Program-made: the position numbers and the translations under genes
NCBI GenBank assembly: GCA_021770785.1
Contig: JAETQH010000005.1
Span: forward strand, 54,817-118,816
Reading direction: 5' to 3'
Source: Lachnospiraceae bacterium
GTDB taxonomy: Bacteria; Bacillota; Clostridia; Lachnospirales; Lachnospiraceae
DNA: 64,000 nucleotides
In this document: one piece after another, positions 45,092 to 55,360 of the stretch
How the letters are laid out: each line of letters opens with the position of its first letter
How positions within the stretch are numbered: the first letter of the stretch is position 1
The notes under the pieces: generated by a model
The model's database searches: none
Told to the model about the DNA's origin: nothing
The model's input: the letters and a program-made list of their open reading frames with translations, nothing else

Positions 45092-45868
45092 ATGGCAGAA
45101 ACAAAGGAAATACTTTCTCTTGCCGTGGAAACCGGCGACGCACTGCTTCGAAACGGCGCAGAGGTCTACCGGGTAGAGGACACGGTGATGCACATCTTAG
45201 AGGCATATGAAATAGAAGAATATGACGTTTATGTTTTATCAAACGGCATCTTTGCCAGCGCCAATGAAAACAAAGAGGATGCCTGCAGCATGATACGGCA
45301 CATTCCCTTAGGCTCCACCCATTTAGGGCGGATTGCTGCCTTAAACCAGCTTTCCCGGGAAATCTGCTCCCACGAGTGCTCCCTGATGGAGGCATGGGAA
45401 CGGTTAGATGCGTGTAAGGAGATTCCCACCACCAAAAAAAGCTCCGCCCTCTTTTTCTGCGGCATGGGCTGCGGCTGCTTCGGCTACCTTTTCGGCGGAA
45501 CATTTTTTGATTCCGTTACCGCTTTCTTTACCGGACTTCTTTTACAGGCTCTGTTACAGCAACTGAGGAAAGGGAAATCCTCTAAATTTATGATTAATAT
45601 TTTAGGGAGCGCGTTTGTGACTTTTTTAAGCCTGCTGCTCCACTCTTTAAAGCTGCCGATTTTCTATGACAAGGTTATCATCGGTTCTATCATGCCCTTA
45701 GTTCCGGGTATCGCCCTTACCACCTCAATCCGGGATTTTTTCAACGGCGATTACCTTTCCGGAGCTATCCACATGATTGACGCTGTTTTGACTGCCTTTT
45801 GCATTGCGGTGGGTGTCGGTACGGTTATGACTGTTTATTATTTTCTGATGGGAGGTTCTCTGCTCTGA
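45092..45868 (+). CDS. threonine/serine exporter family, ThrE N-terminal-like half
   Basis: MAETKEILSLAVETGDALLRNGAEVYRVEDTVMHILEAYEIEEYDVYVLSNGIFAS...; TM segments with MPLVPGIALTTSIRDFFNGDYLSG. Confidence 0.9.
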   Translation: MAETKEILSLAVETGDALLRNGAEVYRVEDTVMHILEAYEIEEYDVYVLSNGIFASANENKEDACSMIRHIPLGSTHLGRIAALNQLSREICSHECSLMEAWERLDACKEIPTTKKSSALFFCGMGCGCFGYLFGGTFFDSVTAFFTGLLLQALLQQLRKGKSSKFMINILGSAFVTFLSLLLHSLKLPIFYDKVIIGSIMPLVPGIALTTSIRDFFNGDYLSGAIHMIDAVLTAFCIAVGVGTVMTVYYFLMGGSLL

Positions 45869-46311
45869 TGGTACTTCAATTTATAATTAGTTTAATAGCA
45901 ACCCTGTCTTTTGCGGTACTGTTTTGCGCCCCAAAATCGGAATTATTTTTCTGCGGTCTGACGGGAGCCATTGGCTGGATTGTCTATCTGATATGTTTAA
46001 ATTTCAATGACAGCATTACGATTGCCAATCTGACGGCAACGCTGGCTTTGACGGTGATTTCAAGAATGATTGCTTCTTTGCGGAAAAATCCGGTGACGCT
46101 GTACCTGATTTCCGGGATTTTCCCGCTGGTGCCCGGGGCCGGGATTTATTATACTTCTTATTATTTTATCATGAATGAAATGGCTGATTCCTCGAGATAT
46201 GGTATGCAGACGGTGAAGGTAGCCGGGGCGATTGTGCTGGGGATTATCTTTGGATTTGCGGTGCCCCAGGGGTGGTTTAATGCGCTGAGGCAAAAGAAAC
46301 AGGTTTCATAA
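45868..46311 (+). CDS. threonine/serine exporter family, ThrE C-terminal-like half
   Basis: ATG overlaps upstream TGA (ctctgatgg); SKSELFFCGLTGAIGW-type start, SGIFPLVPGAGIYYTSYYFI. Confidence 0.88.
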   Translation: MVLQFIISLIATLSFAVLFCAPKSELFFCGLTGAIGWIVYLICLNFNDSITIANLTATLALTVISRMIASLRKNPVTLYLISGIFPLVPGAGIYYTSYYFIMNEMADSSRYGMQTVKVAGAIVLGIIFGFAVPQGWFNALRQKKQVS

Positions 46312-46484
46312 TTCTTCTTTACAAATTGGATTTTATTATAGCTTCCCCTATAACTGGGTGGGGAGGGGTTATCAGATATTATAGGCATCTATTCCGCCAC
46401 CCACTGGGACAGCTATATCTACCTATCATAATATGAAGGAAGAACATTTGCTGTGTATCCTATGAGAGGTAATGGAGAAGGGAC

Positions 46485-46533
46485 GCTTGTGCCAGCAGAG
46501 AGGTTCTGACAGAACCTCTCTGCTGGCACAAGC
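46485..46533. repeat. 49-bp perfect palindrome (24-bp arms, 1-nt centre)
   Basis: gcttgtgccagcagagaggttctg-a-cagaacctctctgctggcacaagc, followed on + strand by tgttttttg. Confidence 0.97.
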
Positions 46534-46599
46534 TGTTTTTTGACAATTTACCAAAGTATGAAGCAACGAGCCTTCGTATTTGTCGGGAACAGGTATTGG

Positions 46600-46662
46600 C
46601 ATATCGTACAATGATGTTTTTCCTTTGCGGCTGGTGAAGGAGAAACATTGTTGTACGATATG
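46600..46662. repeat. 63-bp inverted repeat (12-bp perfect outer arms, imperfect inner extension)
   Basis: catatcgtacaatgatgtttttcctt...aaggagaaacattgttgtacgatatg. Confidence 0.9.
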
Positions 46663-47052
46663 TTGGCTCAGCCCCACAAATATACCTTTTTAATGCTCCC
46701 TCATCATTTCAGCGAAATACTCTCTTACCACTTTCCCTGGCAGATAAATAATACACCATACGCCCAGGGTTGCTAAAACCAACACAAAATGTAAAACCAC
46801 CCCAACACGCATGTTCTAGTGCAAGCACAAGCATACAGAAAGCCATAAATATCAGCACTAATACACCTGCAAGCAGCACTAGGCTGTCCACTCCCGGGCA
46901 TTTCTTCAACCGAAGTCCCTCTTCCCGAAAGGATATTTCCTATTTTTCTTTATATCTACATGACTGCACAGCATTCCGCGGGGACGACATCAAAAGATAA
47001 AATGTCTTTTTTCAATTTCCAGCCAAAGCTCCCGTCTGGCTCTCTTAGAAAC

Positions 47053-48012
47053 CTACTTCGATACCAAAGAACATATTTCTTCCACACTGGGCATTACTCT
47101 AAGAGCACCTTTTTTGGTCGTAATCAAAGCTGCTGCCGCATTTGCAAATGTAAGCATTTCTGACAAGTTCTCTTCTGACAGATGATCCAATCCATGGTCA
47201 CAAATATAGTGCAGAACACATCCGCAAAATGTATCCCCTGCTCCGGTAGTTTCGATGGTATTCTTCTGTATAAATGGTTTCACTTCTACCATTTTCTCTT
47301 GATAATATGCTCTGCTCCCTTCTCTACCCATAGACACCAAAATTAATGAGATGTCGAATCTTTCCTTTATCCACAAAATCCCTTCTGTGTAATCCTTTTT
47401 TCCAGTCAGCCACTGTATCTCATTATCTGAAATTTTCAAAATATCACAATATTTAAGGCCAGACAGCACTTGTTGTTTTGCATCCTCCAAACTTCTCCAG
47501 AGCGGCGGACGAAGGTTTGGGTCAAAAGAAATCAGCGCTCCCGCTTCCTTGGCAAGAACAAGCGCTTTCTTTGTTGCTGCACGGACTCCTTCATGTGTCA
47601 TAGACAAAGTGCCAAAATGAAACAATTTTGTATTCTTTAACAGACCTTCCGGTATCTCATCTTCTCTCAACATCATATCTGCTCCGGGATTACGATAAAA
47701 TGAAAAGTCACGATCTCCATCAAAATCAGTATGTATCATAGCAAGTGTCGTATGTACTTCCTCATCCATGCAAAGAAATTTTGCATCAATTCCAACCTCT
47801 GTAATGGCCCTTTTTAGTTGTTCACCAAAGAAGTCCTTTCCTACTTTTCCTATAAATGCTGTTTTATGTCCTAATGTTGCAAGCATGGCTAATACATTGC
47901 ATGGTGCACCACCAGGGTTTGCCTCAAACAAAGGGTTTCCTTGATTGCTTTCCCCATTTTCCGTAAAGTCAATGAGCAATTCTCCTAATGCAACTACATC
48001 ATACTCTCTCAT
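47053..48012 (-). CDS. PfkB-family carbohydrate kinase (fructokinase-like)
   Basis: DVVALGELLIDFTENGESNQGNPLFEANPGGAPCNVLAMLATLG; TIETTGAGDTFCGCVLHYI. Confidence 0.92.
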   Translation of the reverse strand: MREYDVVALGELLIDFTENGESNQGNPLFEANPGGAPCNVLAMLATLGHKTAFIGKVGKDFFGEQLKRAITEVGIDAKFLCMDEEVHTTLAMIHTDFDGDRDFSFYRNPGADMMLREDEIPEGLLKNTKLFHFGTLSMTHEGVRAATKKALVLAKEAGALISFDPNLRPPLWRSLEDAKQQVLSGLKYCDILKISDNEIQWLTGKKDYTEGILWIKERFDISLILVSMGREGSRAYYQEKMVEVKPFIQKNTIETTGAGDTFCGCVLHYICDHGLDHLSEENLSEMLTFANAAAALITTKKGALRVMPSVEEICSLVSK

Positions 48013-48153
48013 ATTCCATCATTTCCTTTTCTCTTCATTTCGACTCTCTTATATTCTAAAAACTGTCGCCCAATTTATTCACACAGTCAAGTATGTACAA
48101 ATCCTGCGACAGTTTCTAATAAGTACTAAAATCAGTGTTCTAACGCACCTAAT

Positions 48154-49668
48154 CTAATGAATGGCTTTATTTTCCGGTATTACAATATCATATTTTTCAA
48201 TATCTATAATGGCGTTTCCATCGGTTTCCAAGAAAATTCCATCCGCTGAAATCGGTGTATAGATCAGCGTACTCATTGCATATTTTCCTTGGTTGACAAA
48301 AAGCTCAATACTATATTTATCAAGAAGAATTCTTAATTGTGTCTGTTCCATATCTTCTTTCTCAAGCTTAATACTTCTTTCTGTCAACAAATCTTTCCAC
48401 ATACCACAACGATTACGGTCCGTTGTAAGGAAACCTTTTTCCTTATTATAACGTATTACTGTCTCGTATGAATGCCCTGCTGCAAGATAAATATTGAAAT
48501 TACTAAATTCCTGTTTTTTCAGTGTGACCGTCAAATCCATGCAGCGTCCTTCAATTTTTGGAAGTTTAACTCTCTTATCCTGAAAAGAAAGTTCATAATT
48601 GTCATAGCAATATCTATTTTTCCTATATTTTTCTAATTCCCGTACAGGATTTTGAATTAGTCTTCCATTTTTTATGGTAAGTTCCCTTGGCACCGTCATC
48701 ATACCACTCCAACGATAATCATCGGGAAGCAGATAATTATCCCAGTTCTGAAGCCAACCGATCATGATTCTTCTCCCATCCTCATGAACCAGAGTCTGTG
48801 GTGCATAAAAGTCCAATCCAAAATCAATCATATGTGGAATTTGTCTTTTCCAATCCATATTTGCAGTATCATATTCACCGACAAAATAAATTGAGTTATT
48901 GCCATTATGAAACTCTTTTCCATCCGACATCATAAACTGCGGAGAAACAATCAGTATTTGCCTTCCATCCAATGCAAAGAAATCCGGGCATTCCCACATT
49001 TTTCCATATTCGTTTCTGCAGTAATCAAGAATTTTTACAAATTTCCAGTCAGTCACATTTTCCGAGTGAAAAAGCGCAAGCTGACCGCTGCCGTCCTCAT
49101 TTTTACTTCCGACCAAAGCCCAAAATCCCTGTTCGTCCTTCCATATCTTTGGATCTCTGAAATCAACTACGGAGCTTCCTTTAGGAAGCAAATCTGCCTT
49201 TATAACAGGATTCCCTTCATATTTCTGATAATTTACACCATCTCCGAAAGCAATGCTTTGGGTCTGTCTCATAATATTTTCTCCGTTTTGATCCTTGCTC
49301 TCATTCACGGAAGTATACATAAGTACATGCTGTCCATTCCATTCTAATGCAGAGCCGGAAAAGCAGCCATCCTTGTCGTATTCCATATCCGGAGCCAATG
49401 CACAGGCCTTCCATTTCCACTGAATAAAATCCTTTGTGGTATAATGTCCCCAGTGCATTGGTCCCCAGTGTGTACTGTACGGATGGTACTGAAAAAACAG
49501 ATGGTAAATTCCATCAAACATGGAGAAGCCGTTAGGATCGTTCATCCAGCCAACAGGCGTATACATATGGAAGATAGGTCTTTCCTCATTTGCAATTTTA
49601 CAACTTTCTTTTATTTCATACTGTCTCGCTGCATTCAACTTTTCTGATATTTCCATCTGTTCTATCAC
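48154..49668 (-). CDS. GH32 sucrose-6-phosphate hydrolase / beta-fructofuranosidase, cytoplasmic
   Basis: FHMYTPVGWMNDPNGFSMFDGIYHLFFQYHPYSTHWGPMHWGHYTTKDF; FRDPKIW; MWECPDFF. Confidence 0.94.
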   Translation of the reverse strand: MIEQMEISEKLNAARQYEIKESCKIANEERPIFHMYTPVGWMNDPNGFSMFDGIYHLFFQYHPYSTHWGPMHWGHYTTKDFIQWKWKACALAPDMEYDKDGCFSGSALEWNGQHVLMYTSVNESKDQNGENIMRQTQSIAFGDGVNYQKYEGNPVIKADLLPKGSSVVDFRDPKIWKDEQGFWALVGSKNEDGSGQLALFHSENVTDWKFVKILDYCRNEYGKMWECPDFFALDGRQILIVSPQFMMSDGKEFHNGNNSIYFVGEYDTANMDWKRQIPHMIDFGLDFYAPQTLVHEDGRRIMIGWLQNWDNYLLPDDYRWSGMMTVPRELTIKNGRLIQNPVRELEKYRKNRYCYDNYELSFQDKRVKLPKIEGRCMDLTVTLKKQEFSNFNIYLAAGHSYETVIRYNKEKGFLTTDRNRCGMWKDLLTERSIKLEKEDMEQTQLRILLDKYSIELFVNQGKYAMSTLIYTPISADGIFLETDGNAIIDIEKYDIVIPENKAIH

Positions 49669-49682
49669 ATCCTTACCGAATT

Positions 49683-51335
49683 TTATTTCCCAAGATTTTC
49701 ATAATACACATCCAAATTACGCTGCATGATTTCGATATACTGGCTGAGACCATACTCTTCTAACGTCTTTAAATACTCATCCCAGCTCTCTTCTACATTA
49801 CCATTCATTACAAAGTCAGACTTCATACGATTCACATAGGTATCAAGAGCTGTTGTGTACTCGTTAATACTATCAAGATCTTCCTGGCTCATAAAAATAT
49901 TGGGGAATACATACTCTTCTTTCATGTCCGCCACATAGATATCCTTAATCCAATCCAAGCGGTACTGTGCATCATCCGGACATGTCACATATGTTCCGTA
50001 GTAGCTGTCAAGGACTGCCAACGGACCTCCTACCATCTGTGCAGTGCGGATTTCCCATGGTGACTGAGACTCACCTGCCAGATCTAAATGCTTGAGCATT
50101 CCGTCCCCAGTCATTTCAAAAATATTAGCAACTCCCTCTTCACCATAAGTTCCCCAGTTGTTCTGAGCTGACTGCTGTGGATCATACATTAAGTCAAGCC
50201 ATGTAGCTGCCAACGCTGTATTTTTACATGCACCGGTTAATACGCAGCGACCTCTCTGCAATCCACTGGTATCGCTTCTGCTTGCACGTGGTGCGTTCTT
50301 CTGTCCCTCCGGACCTGTCAATGCCGGAAGTGGTACATAGTCATCCATATTGTCTACTACCCCCGCACAATCCCAGGTAAAGCAAAGACCATATCGTCCG
50401 GCTTTTCCTTTTGCCACATAAGTAGACCAGTCATGGGTATATGCCTCCGGGTCAATCAGCCCCTCCGCTGCCAGGTCATGCATCCATATCAATCCTTCTT
50501 TGTACCCCTCCTGAGCTGCCGTATAGATTACCTCCTTATCATTTGTCACTGCAATATGATCGGGTACATCTCCATAGCCGTCGCCAAATGCTCCTAAAAT
50601 AAATCCCATATCTTCGTTTCCGCCGTTCATGATGAAGGACATTGGTATCGTCTGTCCACCGCCGGCCATATCATTTTCCTTAAAAGCTTCCAACGCTGCT
50701 TTCAGTTCATCCGTTGTTTCCGGTACAGGAAGTCCTAGTTCATCCAACCACTTTTTATTAATGAAAGGCATACCACCAATCGTCTGGATTGCTTCTTTTC
50801 CGGAACCCAACTGTTCAATCCACGGAAATGCATAAATGTGACCATCTGGTGCTGTTATCATCGCCTTATATTCCGGATTTTCCTCAAGAATCTTTTTTAA
50901 ATTTGGCATATAGTTTTCAATCAAATCTTCCACTGGGATGATGACCCCTTGCTTTGCATAGCGAAGCAGATCATAATCTGACATATCTGCTGTAAACAAA
51001 CCATCCGGCAGATCTTTCGCATTTGCGAGCGTAAGATTCTTTTTATCGGAGAACTGGTCTGACACAAAGCAAGTCCAGTTGATATGTACATTTGTCTCTT
51101 CTTCTAACCGCTGAAAAATAATTCTTTCATTCGGCTCCTGCGTTGTTCCGGTTTCTGCAGATGTAACAAATGACAACTCCGCTGTTTCTTCCAATGGAAA
51201 ACTGATTTCCGTTGTTTCCCCAGTTTCCGCATTCTGTGCTGTAGCCCCCTCATTGACAGTATTTCCACAGCCACTAAGCATAACAGCTGACGCCATCAAC
51301 AATGTGATCATTCTACTTACGTTTTTCTTTTTCAT
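49683..51335 (-). CDS. ABC transporter extracellular substrate-binding lipoprotein (oligosaccharide type)
   Basis: MKKKNVSRMITLLMASAVMLSGCGNTVNEG lipobox; YDLLRYAKQGVIIPVEDLIENYMPNLKKILEENPEYKAMITAPDGHIYAFPWIEQ. Confidence 0.9.
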   Translation of the reverse strand: MKKKNVSRMITLLMASAVMLSGCGNTVNEGATAQNAETGETTEISFPLEETAELSFVTSAETGTTQEPNERIIFQRLEEETNVHINWTCFVSDQFSDKKNLTLANAKDLPDGLFTADMSDYDLLRYAKQGVIIPVEDLIENYMPNLKKILEENPEYKAMITAPDGHIYAFPWIEQLGSGKEAIQTIGGMPFINKKWLDELGLPVPETTDELKAALEAFKENDMAGGGQTIPMSFIMNGGNEDMGFILGAFGDGYGDVPDHIAVTNDKEVIYTAAQEGYKEGLIWMHDLAAEGLIDPEAYTHDWSTYVAKGKAGRYGLCFTWDCAGVVDNMDDYVPLPALTGPEGQKNAPRASRSDTSGLQRGRCVLTGACKNTALAATWLDLMYDPQQSAQNNWGTYGEEGVANIFEMTGDGMLKHLDLAGESQSPWEIRTAQMVGGPLAVLDSYYGTYVTCPDDAQYRLDWIKDIYVADMKEEYVFPNIFMSQEDLDSINEYTTALDTYVNRMKSDFVMNGNVEESWDEYLKTLEEYGLSQYIEIMQRNLDVYYENLGK

Positions 51336-51356
51336 TTTAAAACCTTCCCTTCTTTT

Positions 51357-52250
51357 TTATCCCTTTACTGATCCTACCATAATACCTTTGTCAAAGTATT
51401 TCTGGAAAAACGGGTACATAATTAATAACGGCAAGCTTGCCACTACTATCGTAGAGTATTTTAACAATTCCGCTAATTTAGCCATTTCCGCCATACCTGT
51501 AATATCTGCTATCATTCCAGGTTCCGGTGTATTCTGAATCAATATGGAGCGCAACACAAGCTGTAACGGCTGCATATCTGCATTGTTAAGGTAAATCATT
51601 GGATCGAAATAAGAATTCCACATACCTACAAACTGGTATAATGCCAATACTGCGATAATCGGCTTACAAACCGGGAACAATATTTTAAAAAAGTGTACTA
51701 GCTCGGAAGCTCCATCCACTGACGATGCCTCTCTCAGTTCCGTTGGAATCGACTGGTAATATGTACGTGCCAATATCATATTCCATACATTAAAAGCATT
51801 TGGCAAAATAATTGCCCAAATGGTGTCTAGCATATTCAAATCGCTGATCAAGAGGTATGTTGGCACCAATCCACCTCCAAAAAACATAGTAATAACAAAA
51901 AATGCGTTAAAAAACTTTTTTCCGACCAAATCCTTTTTTGACATCGGATATGCTGCCAAAATTGTTATTCCCACCGAAATCACTGTAAAAGATACAGAAT
52001 ATACCAAAGAGTTTTTAAATCCTATCCATATCATCCGATTTTCGAAAACTCTTCGATAAGCGTCCGTGCTCCAGGTTGAGAAATCGAAACTGATTCCCTG
52101 ATTCTGCAATACAGTAGGATCCATAAATGATGCTATTAACACATAGACAATCGGAACTATAATTGCCATTGTAAACAATCCCAATAAGAGGTATCCCACA
52201 ACATAAAAGGTCCGGTCCGCAAGTGTTTTTTTTCTAATTTTTGCTTTCAT
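51357..52250 (-). CDS. ABC transporter permease (LplC/YtcP type)
   Basis: Six TM; EAA motif ELREASSVDGASELVHFFKILFPVCKP. Confidence 0.92.
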   Translation of the reverse strand: MKAKIRKKTLADRTFYVVGYLLLGLFTMAIIVPIVYVLIASFMDPTVLQNQGISFDFSTWSTDAYRRVFENRMIWIGFKNSLVYSVSFTVISVGITILAAYPMSKKDLVGKKFFNAFFVITMFFGGGLVPTYLLISDLNMLDTIWAIILPNAFNVWNMILARTYYQSIPTELREASSVDGASELVHFFKILFPVCKPIIAVLALYQFVGMWNSYFDPMIYLNNADMQPLQLVLRSILIQNTPEPGMIADITGMAEMAKLAELLKYSTIVVASLPLLIMYPFFQKYFDKGIMVGSVKG

Positions 52251-52258
52251 AGTTCCTC

Positions 52259-53170
52259 CTAAATTCCCTGTCCCTCATTTAATTTGCTGACTACTTTGTT
52301 GACGAACACAAGCAGGATAACATTGATAACTGAGTTGAATAGCCCCACTGCGGTTGAAAAACCGTAATCACCGTTCAACAGACCCATTTTATATACATAG
52401 GTCGCCAAAATCTCAGAAGCAGGAATATTCATGTCCGTCTGTAAGGCATATGCCTTTTCAAATCCAATACTCATAATATTACCAGCCTGTAATATAAACT
52501 GAATCACAATGACGCTTTTTATTGCCGGAAGATCTACATGCCAGATTTGCTGAAATATATTAGCTCCATCCACAATCGCAGCTTCCGTCAGTTCCTGACT
52601 TGCATTTGCCAGTGACGCGGTATACAAAATGGATCCCCATCCTGCTCCCTGCCATATTCCGCTGGCAATATAAATAGTACGAAATGCCTCCGGCATTGAC
52701 ATAAAATCAGCACTTGTTCCAAAGACAGAATTGATTGGTCCAACAGGTGATAAAAAAATCTTTACCATACCGCAAAGTACTATAACGGAAATAAAATTTG
52801 GCAGATAAATCAGCAACTGAATTTTCCTTTTGATTCCCTCCTGTCTGATTCTGTTCAAGATCAGTGCCAGAAGAATAGGCACTGGAAACCCCCACAGCAG
52901 TCCATACAAACTCAGTTTTAAAGTGTTCATTAAATAACTAACGAAATCTGGAGAAGATATAAAGCGTTCGAAATATTTCAATCCCACCCAATCACTTCCC
53001 CATATTCCTTTAAACGCATTGTAATCCTTAAATGCAATCAAGATTCCGCCCATAGGAATATACTTAAATATGAAGGTCAATACAACTGCCGGAAATAAGA
53101 AAATGACATACAGCTGCCAGTTCTTTTTTATGTACTTCCATTTGTCCTCCCTGTAATTCTTTTTTTTCAC
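52259..53170 (-). CDS. ABC transporter permease (LplB/YteP type)
   Basis: Six TM; EAA motif QELTEAAIVDGANIFQQIWHVDLPAIK. Confidence 0.92.
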   Translation of the reverse strand: MKKKNYREDKWKYIKKNWQLYVIFLFPAVVLTFIFKYIPMGGILIAFKDYNAFKGIWGSDWVGLKYFERFISSPDFVSYLMNTLKLSLYGLLWGFPVPILLALILNRIRQEGIKRKIQLLIYLPNFISVIVLCGMVKIFLSPVGPINSVFGTSADFMSMPEAFRTIYIASGIWQGAGWGSILYTASLANASQELTEAAIVDGANIFQQIWHVDLPAIKSVIVIQFILQAGNIMSIGFEKAYALQTDMNIPASEILATYVYKMGLLNGDYGFSTAVGLFNSVINVILLVFVNKVVSKLNEGQGI

Positions 53171-53319
53171 TTTTTATACCTCCGTTTGTTCTTTATAGTG
53201 CAATTATAACACCCGATTGTTTGTTTTGCAATGCACATATGTAACAATTGCATTTTCCATTTTTAGTGCATATGTGACAATTTTGTTTCTTTTGCACCTT
53301 TTTACGTTTAGCACACATA

Positions 53320-53367
53320 AAAAGGTGATAAGCCATAAATTTCAACCTATGACTTATCACCTTTTCT
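53320..53367 (-). terminator. intrinsic terminator of the lipoprotein GH32 gene
   Basis: aaaaaggtgataag...cttatcacctttt hairpin with A/T-run flanks downstream of stop at 53400. Confidence 0.75.
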
Positions 53368-53399
53368 CACATCGAGCACTTCATCCATCTCCCCTGTAC

Positions 53400-54920
53400 T
53401 TATTTACAGATTTTAACATCCTCATACCGGGCACACGAATTTATCCCAAAAATCCCCCAAGTTTTCCCCTGTGATGTATACATTCTCGCAGTTAACGCAC
53501 ATTGGTCATTTACATACACGCTTACAACCCCGTCCCCAATCAACATGGAAACATTCAATTCATCTATATTTTCAAAATCCATATCCATATCTGACTGGGG
53601 AGCCCTATTATATATTTCATCTGAATTATAAAATTCAATTTTATTTTCCTTTATATTGAATACAATATTCAAAGCGCCTACAGCATTCTCATCCATGTTA
53701 AATGCAAATCCAAATTGCTGGCTGTTTTTAAAATTTTTTATTGTACATTCAAATAAATAACTTCCCAAAAGCTCTTTAAATTCAACAACCTCATAATCCT
53801 TTCCATAAAAAGTGTAATCATCTCCAGCCTTTTGGATTGTTTCCGTCATTCCAACCGGTTCCAGTGAAAGCTCATGATTCATCTTTTCCTTTATAGAAGT
53901 ATTTAAAACAGGAACTAAGTCCCCATTATCCTTTTGCCTCAATTGATGTACCACTAAATTCCCGGCCCATGCATATTCCTCGCTGTCAAGATGCTGATTC
54001 TTTGTGCCGTTCCAGCCAAAAACATACAGGTTTTCCCCGTCACTCTCTAATCTTCCCGCATAAAATCCATTCCCGTCTACAACATCCTGTTCCGGCACTT
54101 CAAACGGTCCGTTGACTGTGTTGCTTACCCTGTAATGGAATTGTCTCTGCGGCCATTGATCAGAAAATGAAAGATACCATTTCCCGTGATATTGAAGCAA
54201 TGAAGGACATTCTAAATTAGAATCTGTTCCCATATCATTTTTAAAAAAAACACCCGCATCTTTCCACGTTTTTAAATCTTCTGATGTGTATTTCGCTATA
54301 ATTCCTTCATTGTCTTGTCTGGTGGCAACTAACATCCAATATTGCTTTTCTTCCTCCACATATAAAACATAAGGATCTCTGAAATCATCCTTTGAATAGG
54401 TATCCGCTGCATAAAACGTATCCCCAGGTATCTTTGTCCAGTTAATCATATCATTACTTGTTGCATGCATTACCGCTTCTTTCGGTTGATATGTATCATT
54501 ATGTCCTGTATAAAATGCGTGATACAGTCCACTTTCATCTTTAATCACGCTTCCTGTTCCCAAAGCTATATCCTGTTTCTCAATAGAATCTGCATACGGT
54601 ATAACCTCTCCCCTATTTTCATATTCATAGAAATTACTTGTTTCATAAAGAGTCCACGGATGGTAACCGACTTTTCCATCCCTTAAATCTTCTAAGTAAA
54701 AAATGTGAAACACTCCATCTTCGTAGTAAGGCATGGGATCCCCCACAAAGCTTGTATCCAATGTTGGAAAAAGCTGATAATCTTCCACGTTTTCTCCCAG
54801 ACTTTCCCCTATATAGGTTTCTGTTTCCCCTTCATTTTCATTTCCAGCATTTTTTCCGCACCCCGAAACATCTGCTAAGCATACCATTCCTACCATTGCC
54901 AGCGCATATATTCTTTTCAT
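53400..54920 (-). CDS. lipoprotein GH32 beta-fructosidase (levanase/inulinase-like)
   Basis: MKRIYALAMVGMVCLADVSGCGKNAG lipobox; VGDPMPYYEDGVFHIFYLEDLRDG, DDFRDPYVLYVEEEKQYWMLVA, LECPSLLQYHGKWYLSFS. Confidence 0.88.
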   Translation of the reverse strand: MKRIYALAMVGMVCLADVSGCGKNAGNENEGETETYIGESLGENVEDYQLFPTLDTSFVGDPMPYYEDGVFHIFYLEDLRDGKVGYHPWTLYETSNFYEYENRGEVIPYADSIEKQDIALGTGSVIKDESGLYHAFYTGHNDTYQPKEAVMHATSNDMINWTKIPGDTFYAADTYSKDDFRDPYVLYVEEEKQYWMLVATRQDNEGIIAKYTSEDLKTWKDAGVFFKNDMGTDSNLECPSLLQYHGKWYLSFSDQWPQRQFHYRVSNTVNGPFEVPEQDVVDGNGFYAGRLESDGENLYVFGWNGTKNQHLDSEEYAWAGNLVVHQLRQKDNGDLVPVLNTSIKEKMNHELSLEPVGMTETIQKAGDDYTFYGKDYEVVEFKELLGSYLFECTIKNFKNSQQFGFAFNMDENAVGALNIVFNIKENKIEFYNSDEIYNRAPQSDMDMDFENIDELNVSMLIGDGVVSVYVNDQCALTARMYTSQGKTWGIFGINSCARYEDVKICK

Positions 54921-54942
54921 CGTTCCCTCCAATTGTTTTATT

Positions 54943-55246
54943 TGTAACATTTTTATCCGTTAAATTTTACCATTGTAACACATTGCAGTCAATTCAATAT
55001 TTAATTTTCTCGTTGTTTTATGCGCTTTAAATTGTTTTATTACCATATTTTTGTTCATATTAACCATACTTTGATTGCATTTTTATGTTTTTTACCGTTT
55101 ATATTTTGCATGTGTTGTTTTTTTGTAACACATTAGCGTACTTGAAAATATTTCTATTTTATTGTTTAAAAATTTATTTTTTTAGGAAGAGCCGTAATAA
55201 AAAAAATTTTTAACCATCAAATAGCTTTGATTTTTCAAGTGTTACA
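54943..55246. promoter_or_regulatory. cluster of TGTAACA motifs between GH32 and lacI-like genes
   Basis: tgtaaca at 54943-54949, ttgtaacacattgca 54973-54987, ttgtaacacattagc from 55133, inverted tgttaca 55240-55246; related tgtaacaattgca 53240-53252 and tgtgacaa 53273-53280 upstream of the permease operon. Confidence 0.5.
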
Positions 55247-55360
55247 TTTGACACATTGTTTTTTTTGTTGTATGATAGCCATATAGTCATAAAATATAAA
55301 GCAGGAAAGGAATTATTGTAATTTGCATTAGAATAAATATGCCATTACAACCGGAAAAGG

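Noticed and set aside
46426-46677. 83-aa minus-strand ORF across the two inverted repeats
   Set aside because: It is generated by the palindromes; no family resemblance or RBS. Treated as non-coding.
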